Source: Paractinoplanes toevensis | Lineage (GTDB): Bacteria > Actinomycetota > Actinomycetes > Mycobacteriales > Micromonosporaceae | Assembly (NCBI RefSeq): GCF_018332695.1 | Contig: NZ_BOQN01000005.1 | Location: 62,001 to 126,000 of the forward strand | Length of the DNA stretch: 64,000 bases | Reading direction: 5' to 3' | In this document: positions 1-8,060 of the stretch, piece after piece | How the letters are laid out: each line of letters opens with the position of its first letter | Numbering within the stretch: the first letter of the stretch is position 1 | The notes under the pieces: generated by a model | Told to the model about the DNA's origin: nothing | What the model saw: the letters and a program-made list of their open reading frames with translations, nothing else | Database searches by the model: none | Translations under genes and position numbers: made by a program

Positions 1-728
1 AAGAACTCCGGTGCCCACATGGTGCCGGCGCCGTTCGGCCTGGTCAGCGTGAAGATGGTCTGCTCGGTGGCGGAGGCGAGCCCGCCCAGGGTGGCCGACT
101 TCCGCATCGTGATCTTGTTGGTCCAGGTGGTGGTGGCCAGGTAGTAGAAGCCGTTGTAGTAGGTCAGCCACGGGTCCGGGCCCTGCACCTTCAGCGGGTT
201 GGTGAAGGTCTTGGTGGTGCCGCCGCCGGTGGGGTAACCGGCCAGCCGCCAGACCCGGCCCGCGTCGGTGGTGCACGGCAGCTGCACCAGGCCACTGCCG
301 GTGGCGGCGGTGGCGATGCACTTGCTCGAGTGGACGGCCGCCAGCTGGAACGTTCCGGTGCTCACCACGCGGAGCTGGAAACGCTGGTTGTCCTGCGTAT
401 TGCAGGGCCACTGGATGATCTGCGCGTTGTCGGCCGTGCTCACGCCGTACACGTCGATGCAGTTGGTGTTGCCCGGGGTGTTGATCGTGTAGATGTCCGA
501 GGTGGACGAGATCGGTGTGAGGGTGAACGCCGCCCCGCAGGTGGCCTGGGTGAGCTGGAGGCCGGCGGTGGACGCGCCACCCGGGACGGTCACGCAGTTG
601 CCGGTCGAGGTGCTGGCGATGGTGCTGCTGAAGGTGGTCGCGGCCTCGGCGCGGGCCGGGGCCAGGAGGCTGACGAGAAGAGCCGCGGCGAGGACGGCCG
701 CGCCCTTTCTTTTCCGGTTTCGGAGCAT
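1..728 (-). CDS. Secreted GH43-type glycosidase with N-terminal ricin B (CBM13-like) domain, partial
   Basis: The gene starts with ATG at 728 and runs off the left edge; 242 codons are visible. Residues 1-29 form a Sec signal peptide (MLRNRKRKG, hydrophobic AAVLAAALLVSLLA, then ARAEAA). Residues about 33-165 look like a ricin B/CBM13 beta-trefoil, with regularly spaced Cys, QW and CIDVYG-type motifs. From about residue 175 the sequence turns into the start of a five-bladed GH43 domain: QGPDPWL followed by NGFYYLATT, with Asp185 in the position of the family's catalytic base, and MWAPEF at the edge. GH43 enzymes hydrolyse arabinan or xylan side chains outside the cell. The substrate cannot be told because most of the domain is missing. 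The divergent upstream region holds two CGAAA-N3-TTTCG-like sites. Confidence 0.85.
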   Translation of the reverse strand, partial: MLRNRKRKGAAVLAAALLVSLLAPARAEAATTFSSTIASTSTGNCVTVPGGASTAGLQLTQATCGAAFTLTPISSTSDIYTINTPGNTNCIDVYGVSTADNAQIIQWPCNTQDNQRFQLRVVSTGTFQLAAVHSSKCIATAATGSGLVQLPCTTDAGRVWRLAGYPTGGGTTKTFTNPLKVQGPDPWLTYYNGFYYLATTTWTNKITMRKSATLGGLASATEQTIFTLTRPNGAGTMWAPEF

Positions 729-776
729 GGGGGATCCCCTCGCTTCAGGACGGGAAGCCGGGCGGGGAGTCACCGG

Positions 777-849
777 CGAAAACCTTTTCAGGACGGTAAC
801 AGCGCATCCAGCGGCTTCGATAGAGGCGATGTGCCCCGAAAGGTTTTCG
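777..849. promoter_or_regulatory. Pair of CGAAA-N3-TTTCG-like palindromes, 60 bp apart
   Basis: CGAAAACCTTTTC lies at 777-789 and CGAAAGGTTTTCG at 837-849, almost exact reverse complements of each other. Both are 13 bp and their starts are 60 bp apart, in the divergent region between the GH43 gene and the CHAT gene. They resemble the CGAAA-N-TTTCG inverted repeats described upstream of Streptomyces xylanase genes, but with three central bases instead of one. The role as operator for the GH43 gene is inferred. Confidence 0.4.
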
Positions 850-904
850 GTTCCCGGTGTCGCGGGATCTCCGCGATACTGGGTCACCGGCTGGGGAGGT
901 CGAT

Positions 905-2989
905 GTGGAGGACGCGTGGCAACTCGCGGTGGTCGCGGGTCCGCCCGGCGATGCGCGCGACGCGGCGATCCGCCGGCTGAGCACGCCCGCCGGTTCGCCG
1001 GTGATCGTCGAACTGAGCGTGGACCTCGCACGCGATTACGCCGCGATCGACCTTCTCCTGTCCTCCGCTCAGCGGGTCCTGATCGTCACCGAGTTCGACC
1101 CGGGCGAGGTGCTGAGCCGGTTCCGCGAGTGGCCGACCACCACCGTCGTGGTGGGCCCGGTCCGCCTGCCGCCTCCCCTGGCCGAGCCGGTCCAGGGCTC
1201 CCCGCTCGACGAAGACGGTCTCGAAGCCCTCGATCCCTGGGAGCAAACCTGGGGCGGGACCGGGCGGCGGACCACGCCGACGACGTTCCTCACCCGGGTG
1301 GCGGGCGTCGCGGTCGCCGACGGGGCCGGGCGCGCGGTGACCGGCGGCCTCCCGCCGGGAGTGCCCTATCTCGTACGGGTGGGAATCGGCGACTGGCGAC
1401 CCGACAGCATCCTGCCCCGGGATACGCCGGCGTTCCCGGCGTCACTGCTGCCGCCCGATCGCGACGGCTGGTGGTTGCGGGCCGTGCTGTCCCGCGCTGC
1501 CGAGACGATCACCGAGGGAGCGCTGTTCCTCCCCCGCACCGGCGAGGGATTCGCCTGCACCTGCACCCCCGGCGACCCGCACACGTGCGCCCCGGACGAC
1601 CGATCGTTCTGGCTGGACCTCGCGGCGGTCGCGCCCCGGCGCCCCGAACCGCAGCAGGTGCAGCTCGCCCTGCACCACGGCGCGACCACCGTGCAGATCT
1701 TCGAGATCACCCTGGCGGTGGGCGACGGACCGGCGCCGGTCGCCCGGGCCATCTACACGCTGACCAAGGAGTTCGACGACCTCGGCCGGTTCGGCGGGCG
1801 AGACGTGTCCATCCAGGAGGGCTCGCTCCGGGATGGGCGACACTATCTGCTGGTCAACGGCTCGGACGGGGAGCGGGTGGGTTCGGTGTTGTCCGACGCC
1901 CAGGCCGGCAACGCGGCCCGGCTGCTGCGCTCCACACTGTTCGACCGGCAGCTCGCGGGCAACCGCACACTCTACGACCGGCAGTTCGGCAAGTCCCGCG
2001 ACGACTACCTGACCGACCTGTGGACGATGGCGCGGGTCGGGGCGTCCGTACACCTCGGCCTTTTTCCGGACGCCGCCGACCGGGACGCCCTGCGTTCCGC
2101 GCTGGCGCAGGGCGACGGGCCGGGGCGCATCCAGGTGGCGCTGGCCGAAGGCTCCCGCGCGGTCGTGCCGTGGCAGCTCGTCTACGGGCTGCCGATCGCC
2201 GACCGCGCCTACGTGTGCCCCAGCGTCGACCAGTTCGGCCCCGGCAGCGGCGGCACCGACGTGCCCGACCGCTGCCCGCACGCCGACCGGCACGACCAGC
2301 CCAACGGGACGCTCTGCCCGTACGGCTTCTGGGGTCTCGCCCACGTCCTCGAGGTGCCGCCGTCCAGCACCCGGATGACCCTCGCCGAGGCCACCGGCGA
2401 AAACCCGCCCCCGGTGGTGGTGGCGGCCCGCAACGACACCCTGCCCGGCACCGACTGGGCGGCGCAGCGGGCCGCGCTCGACCTCATCGACCGGGCCTGC
2501 GTCGTCACCACCGACACGAAATCGCTGCGCGCGGCCCTGGTCGAGGGGGCCGACCTGCTCTACCTGTACTGCCACGGCCGGGAGGTCACCGGCGGCGGTG
2601 TCGCCCTCGACTTCGGCCCGGGCGGGGTGCTGCTGCCCGAGGACCTGGCCGTCTGGGCCGACGTGTCACCGCGGATCCGCTGGGCGCGGCGCCGGCCGCT
2701 GGTCGTGCTGAACGGCTGCTTCACCGGGGCCCGGCTGCCGGAAACCCTGGCCGACTTCGCCGCGGCGTTCGTGCAGTCGACCGGGGCGGCCGGGGTGCTG
2801 GCCACCGAGGTGGTCATGGAGAGCGGGCTGGCCGCACACGTGATGAGCGCGTTCGTCACGGCGTGGCACACCGACCGGCGCGGGGTGGGTTCCGCGATGC
2901 GCGACGTGCGCTGGCAGTTGCTGGCGCGCGGCAATGTGATGGGGCTCGCGTACTCCCCGTACTGCGACGCCGACCTGCGACTTCCCTAG
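905..2989 (+). CDS. CHAT-domain (caspase-like) protease-family protein
   Basis: The product is 694 residues if translation starts at GTG 905, which has GGGGAGG at 893-899; an in-frame GTG at 857 has no such site. The C-terminal third carries the CHAT signature: a strand ending in the His of LYLYCHG (His557) and a second strand ending in the Cys of VLNGCFTG (Cys605), then a helix and a GVLATE strand, as in caspase-fold CHAT peptidases. VPWQLVYG before it matches the usual PWE-L-Y strand of CHAT proteins. No TPR or WD repeats are present. Two Cys/His clusters are unusual: CTCTPGDPHTC about residues 218-228, and Cys/His residues between the PWQLVY strand and the CHAT core that could bind zinc. 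The N-terminal 200 residues are not recognised. A small membrane protein follows after 9 bp, so the two probably work together. CHAT proteins are proteases or protein-protein modules in bacterial signalling and defence; the target here is unknown. Confidence 0.75.
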   Translation: MEDAWQLAVVAGPPGDARDAAIRRLSTPAGSPVIVELSVDLARDYAAIDLLLSSAQRVLIVTEFDPGEVLSRFREWPTTTVVVGPVRLPPPLAEPVQGSPLDEDGLEALDPWEQTWGGTGRRTTPTTFLTRVAGVAVADGAGRAVTGGLPPGVPYLVRVGIGDWRPDSILPRDTPAFPASLLPPDRDGWWLRAVLSRAAETITEGALFLPRTGEGFACTCTPGDPHTCAPDDRSFWLDLAAVAPRRPEPQQVQLALHHGATTVQIFEITLAVGDGPAPVARAIYTLTKEFDDLGRFGGRDVSIQEGSLRDGRHYLLVNGSDGERVGSVLSDAQAGNAARLLRSTLFDRQLAGNRTLYDRQFGKSRDDYLTDLWTMARVGASVHLGLFPDAADRDALRSALAQGDGPGRIQVALAEGSRAVVPWQLVYGLPIADRAYVCPSVDQFGPGSGGTDVPDRCPHADRHDQPNGTLCPYGFWGLAHVLEVPPSSTRMTLAEATGENPPPVVVAARNDTLPGTDWAAQRAALDLIDRACVVTTDTKSLRAALVEGADLLYLYCHGREVTGGGVALDFGPGGVLLPEDLAVWADVSPRIRWARRRPLVVLNGCFTGARLPETLADFAAAFVQSTGAAGVLATEVVMESGLAAHVMSAFVTAWHTDRRGVGSAMRDVRWQLLARGNVMGLAYSPYCDADLRLP

Positions 2990-2998
2990 GGGCTGGTA

Positions 2999-3328
2999 GT
3001 GGTCGTCCTGAATATCGGCAGTGTCTGCTTCGGACTGGTGATCGGCTTCATCACCTACCGCACCCTGGTCCACACCAACGACAAGGCCAGCATCTCCGAC
3101 CTGGCCGCGGTGATCGCCGCGGTCGGCGGCGGCGCGGTCACCGCACTGTTCCCGGAGGGCACCGAGGCGTTCGGCTACTACGCCATCGGGTTGGCCGTGG
3201 GGGTCGCGGCCTATCTGGGGATCGCTCTGAAGGCGGGCAAGGATCCCCTGGTCGTGCTGAGCGCACCCGACTCCGCCCTGCCACCCGGTGGCGGCGGCCG
3301 CCCCGACGACCCCGGGCGGCAGGTCTAG
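2999..3328 (+). CDS. Small three-helix membrane protein paired with the CHAT gene
   Basis: A 109-residue protein starting at GTG, 9 bp after the CHAT stop codon. Three hydrophobic helices are visible: about residues 2-20 (GSVCFGLVIGFITYRTL), 35-51 (LAAVIAAVGGGAVTALF) and 57-77 (FGYYAIGLAVGVAAYLGIAL). The tail is short and rich in Pro, Gly and Asp. I do not recognise a named family. The tight spacing suggests a shared transcript with the CHAT protein, and the membrane protein could be its anchor, partner or substrate. That role is inferred from position only. Confidence 0.6.
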   Translation: MVVLNIGSVCFGLVIGFITYRTLVHTNDKASISDLAAVIAAVGGGAVTALFPEGTEAFGYYAIGLAVGVAAYLGIALKAGKDPLVVLSAPDSALPPGGGGRPDDPGRQV

Positions 3329-3419
3329 ACACCTTTCGGGGCCAGGGTCGCGCGGAGGGCGAGTTGCGCCGGCCGGGGCCGCGTGCCACGGGAGTGAGCC
3401 GGCGCGTACCGAAAGATCT

Positions 3420-3965
3420 TTAGCGGCAGTCGATGTCGGGGTTCTCGGACGCCAGCTCGCCGGCCGGGTTGGGCTGGTAGAGCCACACGTGCAGGTCGTA
3501 GTGGACGGGCATCGGTGGCACGCCGGGTGGCAGCGGGTGGCCGGCCATCGGGCCGTCGAAGGGGTGGCCGAACAGGGTGGGCCGGTCGTCGGCGGTCCGG
3601 GCGTTGCCGTCGGCGTCGGCCTTGAAGTACTCCAGCGCGGCCAGGCGAACGGCACCGCCGGCCGCGGGCGCGTAGACCAGGATCTCCGGCTGGGTGGGGT
3701 CGATGTTCAGGTCCCCGGCCAGCGCGGGTTTCGTGTAGTGAAACCCCATGCCCGGCACGCAGTCCCGGGTCGGCCGGTAACCCGCGGCGATCGCCCGCCG
3801 GACGTCGCGGAATCGACCGGTGGCCTCCACCAGCACCGCGCGCTGGGCGCCGGTGAGGCGAGCCGTGGTCGGCGTCCGAGCTTCGGCGGGCGTCACAACG
3901 GCGGCGGAGGCGCAGGCCGCGGCCAGCACTGCGGTGACGTACCGGCGGACGACCGTGCTGCCCAT
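3420..3965 (-). CDS. Secreted conserved protein of unknown function
   Basis: 181 residues from ATG 3965, preceded by an AAGGGA ribosome-binding site; an upstream in-frame ATG at 4118 would add a tail without signal features and is not preferred. Residues 1-29 form a signal peptide ending near PAEA. The mature part has conserved-looking blocks: CVPGMGFHY, PEILVYAP, LEYFKADADGN, FGHPFDGPM and HYDLHVWLYQPNPAG. From memory this set belongs to a common actinobacterial secreted family with no assigned function. The two Cys residues, in CVPGM and in the terminal DIDCR, could form a disulfide. The protein acts outside the cell; no enzyme motif is recognisable. Confidence 0.7.
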   Translation of the reverse strand: MGSTVVRRYVTAVLAAACASAAVVTPAEARTPTTARLTGAQRAVLVEATGRFRDVRRAIAAGYRPTRDCVPGMGFHYTKPALAGDLNIDPTQPEILVYAPAAGGAVRLAALEYFKADADGNARTADDRPTLFGHPFDGPMAGHPLPPGVPPMPVHYDLHVWLYQPNPAGELASENPDIDCR

Positions 3966-4136
3966 GCGGAATTCCCTTCGACCGGAATACCGGACGTTCC
4001 GGACTCCGAACCGGGATTCTGCTCCCGCGCGCCGCGGCGGGAGCCCAGGTTCCGCGCCATCACCCGGTCGAGTGATGGCCGCTATTCCGTTGAGATGGCC
4101 CAGTTCATGCGCGACCATCCCGGCCGCGACCCCGGA

Positions 4137-4424
4137 TCAGAAGGGTGGTGCGTCCTCGCCCAGCAGCGCCAGCACGACGCCGCCCTTGCCGCTCTTGAGG
4201 CTCTGGACCACGACCTTGCCGGTGCTGCCGTCGGGCAGCTCCAGCGTGAAGGTTTTCCCGACCGCGTTCTTCGGGCCGTTGCCGGCGCTGTTGGCGGGCC
4301 GGAAGTCACCGGCCCACGGCGGGTTGCCGCCCTTGCGGGCGGGCTCGGCGAAGAGGGCGGCGGTGCCGGGAGTCCGGGCGCCGTCCGAGGAGACGAGCAC
4401 TGAGGCGCTGCGATAGGTAGCCAT
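4137..4424 (-). CDS. Hypothetical protein, 95 aa
   Basis: I chose ATG 4424 (MATYRSASVLVSS), the first residue of the well-ordered protein. An in-frame ATG at 4463 gives 13 more residues, and neither start has a good Shine-Dalgarno site. The sequence alternates a Ser/Ala-rich N-terminus, a Gly/Asn/Pro-rich middle (GGNPPWAGDF, NSAGNGP) and a beta-rich C-terminus (TFTLELPDGSTGKVVVQSL, GGVVLALLGED). There is no signal peptide or membrane helix. I do not recognise a family. It lies between convergent and tandem minus-strand genes with no obvious partner. Confidence 0.5.
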   Translation of the reverse strand: MATYRSASVLVSSDGARTPGTAALFAEPARKGGNPPWAGDFRPANSAGNGPKNAVGKTFTLELPDGSTGKVVVQSLKSGKGGVVLALLGEDAPPF

Positions 4425-4479
4425 TGCAGCAAGGCTAACCCGGACCGCCCTCGTCCACGCCACGACAGACCACGATCGG

Positions 4480-5199
4480 TCATCCGAGGTGTGCGGCGGA
4501 GACCCATCCTCGCGTCATGGCGATGGTTCGTGCGGCCACCGCATCGGGATCGACGAGTTGATGCAGGTGGCCGCCGGGGACCTGGTCGACGTCCCAGCCG
4601 CGTTCTCGCGCGTCCTGCGCCATGCGGTCGTACGGCGGGCCGAAGAGCAGGTAACCGCACGGCCGATCGCTCCAGCCGGCCGGCACCGGAATCCGCTCCT
4701 GGTAGAAGCTCAGCGGCAGCCGGGGCTGCTCGGCCGAGACGGCCGAGGCGGTCTGCGGATCGGGGAAGAGCCGGGCTACGTCGTCCTCGTCCCACCAGGT
4801 CGTCCACGGCGGCAGCCGGCCCTCGGTCACCATGGTGCGCAGATGATCCAGCCGCTCGGGTGACGCCGCGGGCGACGGCCCGGTGCGGGCGGGCAGGCTC
4901 GCGTCGACGAAGAGGCACCCGGCGACCGGGCGCCGGGCCGCGTGCGCGATGACCGGAACGAACAGACCGGCGTTGCTGTGCGCGACGATGCGGATCGGCT
5001 GGTCGTGCGGCAGGTGCTCGACCGCGTCGTTGACCGCGTCGGTGACCCGCGGCCAGAACGGCGGATCGTCCGAGTCGGTCGCGTCGACCAGCGACGGGAC
5101 TATCGCCACCGCTCCGTGGACGGCCAGCCTGGCTGCGGCCGGAGCCCAACTCAGCGGGCCCAGCAGCAGACTGTGCACGAGTACGAACGCGGGCGCCAC
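4480..5199 (-). CDS. Alpha/beta hydrolase
   Basis: 239 residues, starting at GTG 5199. The fold features are visible: FVLVHSLLLG at the first strand and oxyanion region, the nucleophile elbow AHSNAG with Ser75, and GGHLHQLVDP near residue 217 as the likely catalytic His segment. The elbow reads H-S-N-A-G rather than the usual G-x-S-x-G, so the first Gly is replaced by Ala. Substrate is not predictable; such small cytosolic hydrolases are esterases or lactonases. It is transcribed away from the SGNH esterase gene and shares its intergenic region. Confidence 0.75.
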   Translation of the reverse strand: MAPAFVLVHSLLLGPLSWAPAAARLAVHGAVAIVPSLVDATDSDDPPFWPRVTDAVNDAVEHLPHDQPIRIVAHSNAGLFVPVIAHAARRPVAGCLFVDASLPARTGPSPAASPERLDHLRTMVTEGRLPPWTTWWDEDDVARLFPDPQTASAVSAEQPRLPLSFYQERIPVPAGWSDRPCGYLLFGPPYDRMAQDARERGWDVDQVPGGHLHQLVDPDAVAARTIAMTRGWVSAAHLG

Positions 5200-5284
5200 C
5201 GGTCCACGATGACACGCGTTTTTGTTGTCCGCGGGATCTCGCCGCGTCTACCGGGTGGACAGATCGGTGTTTCCGGCTCATTAA

Positions 5285-5313
5285 TTGACATCCGTCGATC
5301 AGTGAACGACGAT
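5285..5313 (+). promoter_or_regulatory. Predicted sigma-70-type promoter of the SGNH/CBM2 genes
   Basis: TTGACA at 5285-5290 is followed after 17 bp by GACGAT at 5308-5313. The -35 is a perfect hexamer; the -10 is a fair actinobacterial match (xANNNT). The implied start of transcription, near 5320, lies just before the CebR-type palindrome, which fits repression by a bound regulator. Confidence 0.45.
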
Positions 5314-5327
5314 GCGATGACCTGGCC

Positions 5328-5341
5328 TGGGAGCGCTCCCG
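5328..5341 (+). promoter_or_regulatory. CebR-type operator (TGGGAGCGCTCCCG)
   Basis: This 14-bp palindrome matches the Streptomyces CebR box TGGGAGCGCTCCCA at 13 of 14 positions. CebR is the LacI-family repressor of cellulose and cello-oligosaccharide use. It sits 19 bp before the start codon of a secreted esterase carrying a cellulose-binding CBM2 domain, right after the predicted promoter. Position and sequence together make cellobiose-type induction likely. Confidence 0.75.
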
Positions 5342-5359
5342 GCGGGAAGGAAGGGTGTC

Positions 5360-6751
5360 ATGCGACGTCGTCTGCTCGGGGCCGTGGTGGTCGCCTCGAC
5401 CGTGCTACTGGGCTGGTCGCTCGCCCCGCAGGCCCAGGCCGCGGCCGGTGACGGGACGCCGAGTGACTCGAACATCAGCTTCGTCGGACGGTGGAACCGG
5501 ACGAACGCCTCGGCCTACGTGCCCTACTGGGCCGGCGCCTATCTGCGGGTCGGCTTCACCGGCAGGACCGTGAAGCTCAAGCAGCGCAACACCATCGACC
5601 TGTGGGCCAGCATCGACGGCAAGGCCTTCACCGCGTTCAGCGGCTCCGGCACGATCAACCTGACGCCGACCGCGCTGGCCGCGGGCAACCACACGCTGAT
5701 CGTGAGCTATCGGCAGGTGGCCGGCTCGTACACCGGCGACGCGGTCTTCCAGGGCCTCACCCTCGACTCCGGCGCGGTCACGTTCAAGGCGCCGGCCCGC
5801 CCCAAGCTGCTCGAGTTCGTCGGTGACTCCATCACGGCGGGCGCCACGAGCAGCCAGCTGGCCGTGACCGACTACGGCTTCAAGACCGGTGAGCAACTCG
5901 GCTACGACCACACCCAGATCGCGATCGGCGGCATGTGCCTGTCCGAGACGACCGATGCGTGCTGGGCGCAGGAGACCCGCTACTGGATGTCCAGCGGCGG
6001 GCAAGCCGGCACCGACCTGTGGGACTTCTCCCGGTACACGGCCGACGGCGTCGTGATCAACCTGGGTACCAACGACAAGAGCCACGGCGTGAGCAGCGCG
6101 GACTTCCAGGCGAAGTACATCACCTTCCTCACCCGGATCAGGGCCAAGTTCCCGAACGCCAAGCTCTTCGCCATGCGTACGTTCATCGGCCGTTATGCGG
6201 CGGAGACGCAGGCGGCGGTGCAGGCGCGCAACAGCGCGGGCGATGCCGCAGTGTTCTACGTGGACACCACCGGCTGGCTGCCGTCGGACGGCCTGAGCGA
6301 CTCGGTGCACCCCAACGACAAGGGCCACCAGGCGATCACCGACAAACTCGCCCCGGTCCTGAGCGCGAAGCTGGGCACGACCAGCACACCGACGACGACG
6401 GCACCGACCACCGCGCCGACGACCCCGGCCACCTCGGGGGCCTGCGCCGTCAACTACAAGAAGACCAGCGATTGGGGTACGGGCGCCCAGTTCGATGTCA
6501 CCGTCAGCTCTGCCTCCCCGGTCAACGGCTGGACGCTGACCTGGACCCTCCCCGCCGGCCAGACGATCACCCAGTCCTGGAACGCCACCACCAGCCAGAC
6601 CGGCACCGCGGCGCGGGCCGTGAACGCCACCTGGAACGCCTCGATCCCGGCCGGCGGCACCGCGAGCTTCGGCCTCATCGCCGACAGCACCCTCGGCGGA
6701 GCGACCGGGTTCGCCCTCAACAACGCCCCGTGCACGGCCACGTCCTCCTAG
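5360..6751 (+). CDS. Secreted SGNH/GDSL carbohydrate esterase (CE2-like) with C-terminal CBM2
   Basis: 463 residues with a Sec signal peptide (1-28, ending APQAQA). Residues about 35-145 form a beta-rich domain like the N-terminal jelly roll of CE2 acetyl esterases. The SGNH hydrolase follows: GDSITAG with nucleophile Ser157, an INLGTND block with the Asn/Asp pair, and SDSVHPND with Asp314 and His317. A Thr/Pro linker (about 337-355) leads to a CBM2 domain (about 357-460) with paired Cys and the conserved Trp segments WTLTWTLPAGQ and ITQSWNA. The enzyme would remove acetyl groups from plant hemicellulose while held on cellulose. A CebR-type operator precedes it. The next gene, 10 bp downstream, encodes a second CBM2 esterase, so the two are probably one operon. 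Confidence 0.88.
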   Translation: MRRRLLGAVVVASTVLLGWSLAPQAQAAAGDGTPSDSNISFVGRWNRTNASAYVPYWAGAYLRVGFTGRTVKLKQRNTIDLWASIDGKAFTAFSGSGTINLTPTALAAGNHTLIVSYRQVAGSYTGDAVFQGLTLDSGAVTFKAPARPKLLEFVGDSITAGATSSQLAVTDYGFKTGEQLGYDHTQIAIGGMCLSETTDACWAQETRYWMSSGGQAGTDLWDFSRYTADGVVINLGTNDKSHGVSSADFQAKYITFLTRIRAKFPNAKLFAMRTFIGRYAAETQAAVQARNSAGDAAVFYVDTTGWLPSDGLSDSVHPNDKGHQAITDKLAPVLSAKLGTTSTPTTTAPTTAPTTPATSGACAVNYKKTSDWGTGAQFDVTVSSASPVNGWTLTWTLPAGQTITQSWNATTSQTGTAARAVNATWNASIPAGGTASFGLIADSTLGGATGFALNNAPCTATSS

Positions 6752-6761
6752 GAGCACCCCG

Positions 6762-7949
6762 ATGAAGTTCTCCCGCTCGGCCCTGGCGATCACCGCGGTC
6801 GTCGTCGCAGCCGGTGGTTTCGGCATCGCCACCGCGGACGCCGCCACCCCGGCGTGCAGCGTCAACTACCAGGTCACCAGCCAGTGGGCCGGCGGTTTCG
6901 GCGCCGACGTCACCGTCACCAACCTCGGTGACCCGGTGACCGGCTGGACGCTCACCTGGGCACTCGCCGCCGGGCAGGGCATCACCCAGGCGTGGAACGC
7001 CGGCGTCAGCGTCGCCGGCACCACGGTCACCGCCATCAACGCCGGCTACAACGGCGCGGTGGGCACCGGCGCGTCGGCGAGCTTCGGCTTCAACGGCACC
7101 TGGAGCGGCAGCAACCCGGCACCGTCGTCGTTCACGTTCAACGGCACGACCTGCACCGGCGCCGCCGCGACCACGTCACCGGCGCCGACGCCCTGCACGG
7201 GCCCGAGCACCCCACCGGTGACACCGACCGCCGCCGCTCCGGTAAAGGTGTGGATGGCCGGCGACTCCACGATGATGAACGCCGGCACCTGCCCGATCGG
7301 CTGGGGCAGCCAGTTCGCGCCGTACTTCACCAGCAGCGTCACCGTGCAGAACAGCGCCGTCGGCGGCCGCAGCATCCAGACCTGGCTGTACGAGGGCAAC
7401 GTGACCTCGGTCAAGAACTCGGCCGGCGAGTGCACACTCAGCTCGACCGCGTACAGCTCACGATGGACGGCCATGCTGGACGCCGCCACCGGTTTCAAGT
7501 CCGGTGACTACCTGATCGTCCAGTTCGGCATCAACGACGGCGACACCGCCTGCCCACGGCACGTCGGCACCACCCGCTTCAAGGAACTGCTCGGCGTGAT
7601 GGCGTCGGCGGCCAAGGCCCGCGGCGTGAAACCGATCTTCGTCACCCCGGTCGCCGCGATCACCTGCAGCGGCAGCACGGCCGTCGGCAACCGCGGCTTC
7701 GTGACGGAGACGAAGGACGCCGCCACGGCCAACGGCGTACCCGTGATCGACCTGCACACCCGCAGCGTGGCGCTCTACAACTCACTCAAGCTGTGCCCGA
7801 ACAACGGCGACTACACGACCGGAGCGGTCGGCGCGTTCTTCTGCAACGACCACACCCACTTCGAGGCAGCCGGCGCGAAGCAGATAGCCGCCCTGATCGC
7901 CACCGCCCTCCGCGAACAGAACATCCCCCTGGCCGCCTACCTGAAATAA
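6762..7949 (+). CDS. Secreted CBM2-linked SGNH esterase, rhamnogalacturonan acetylesterase-like (CE12)
   Basis: 395 residues; the start follows TAGGAGCACCCCG. A signal peptide (1-27) is followed by an N-terminal CBM2 domain (about 30-130, with WTLTWALAAGQ and ITQAWNA), a Thr/Pro linker (about 134-158) and an SGNH domain. The catalytic blocks are GDSTMMN (Ser169), GGRSIQTW, FGINDGD and CNDHTHFE (Asp363, His366). This set is that of CE12 rhamnogalacturonan or xylan acetylesterases. Cys residues in the catalytic domain suggest disulfides. The domain order is the reverse of the preceding gene, which carries its CBM2 at the C-terminus. Both would be secreted and induced together. Confidence 0.87.
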   Translation: MKFSRSALAITAVVVAAGGFGIATADAATPACSVNYQVTSQWAGGFGADVTVTNLGDPVTGWTLTWALAAGQGITQAWNAGVSVAGTTVTAINAGYNGAVGTGASASFGFNGTWSGSNPAPSSFTFNGTTCTGAAATTSPAPTPCTGPSTPPVTPTAAAPVKVWMAGDSTMMNAGTCPIGWGSQFAPYFTSSVTVQNSAVGGRSIQTWLYEGNVTSVKNSAGECTLSSTAYSSRWTAMLDAATGFKSGDYLIVQFGINDGDTACPRHVGTTRFKELLGVMASAAKARGVKPIFVTPVAAITCSGSTAVGNRGFVTETKDAATANGVPVIDLHTRSVALYNSLKLCPNNGDYTTGAVGAFFCNDHTHFEAAGAKQIAALIATALREQNIPLAAYLK

Positions 7950-8060
7950 CGCCGTCGCGATGATGCCGGAGCGGCACCATATCCCCGCGACCACCGGGCG
8001 CCGCCCAATTTCGGGCCGGCCGCGGAACGCCGAGGAGCCGCGTCGTGGTTGGCTCGTCGG

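Noticed and set aside
493..3423. A 976-codon plus-strand frame
   Set aside because: It is an Arg/Pro/Gly-rich shadow of the GH43 and CHAT genes in another frame.
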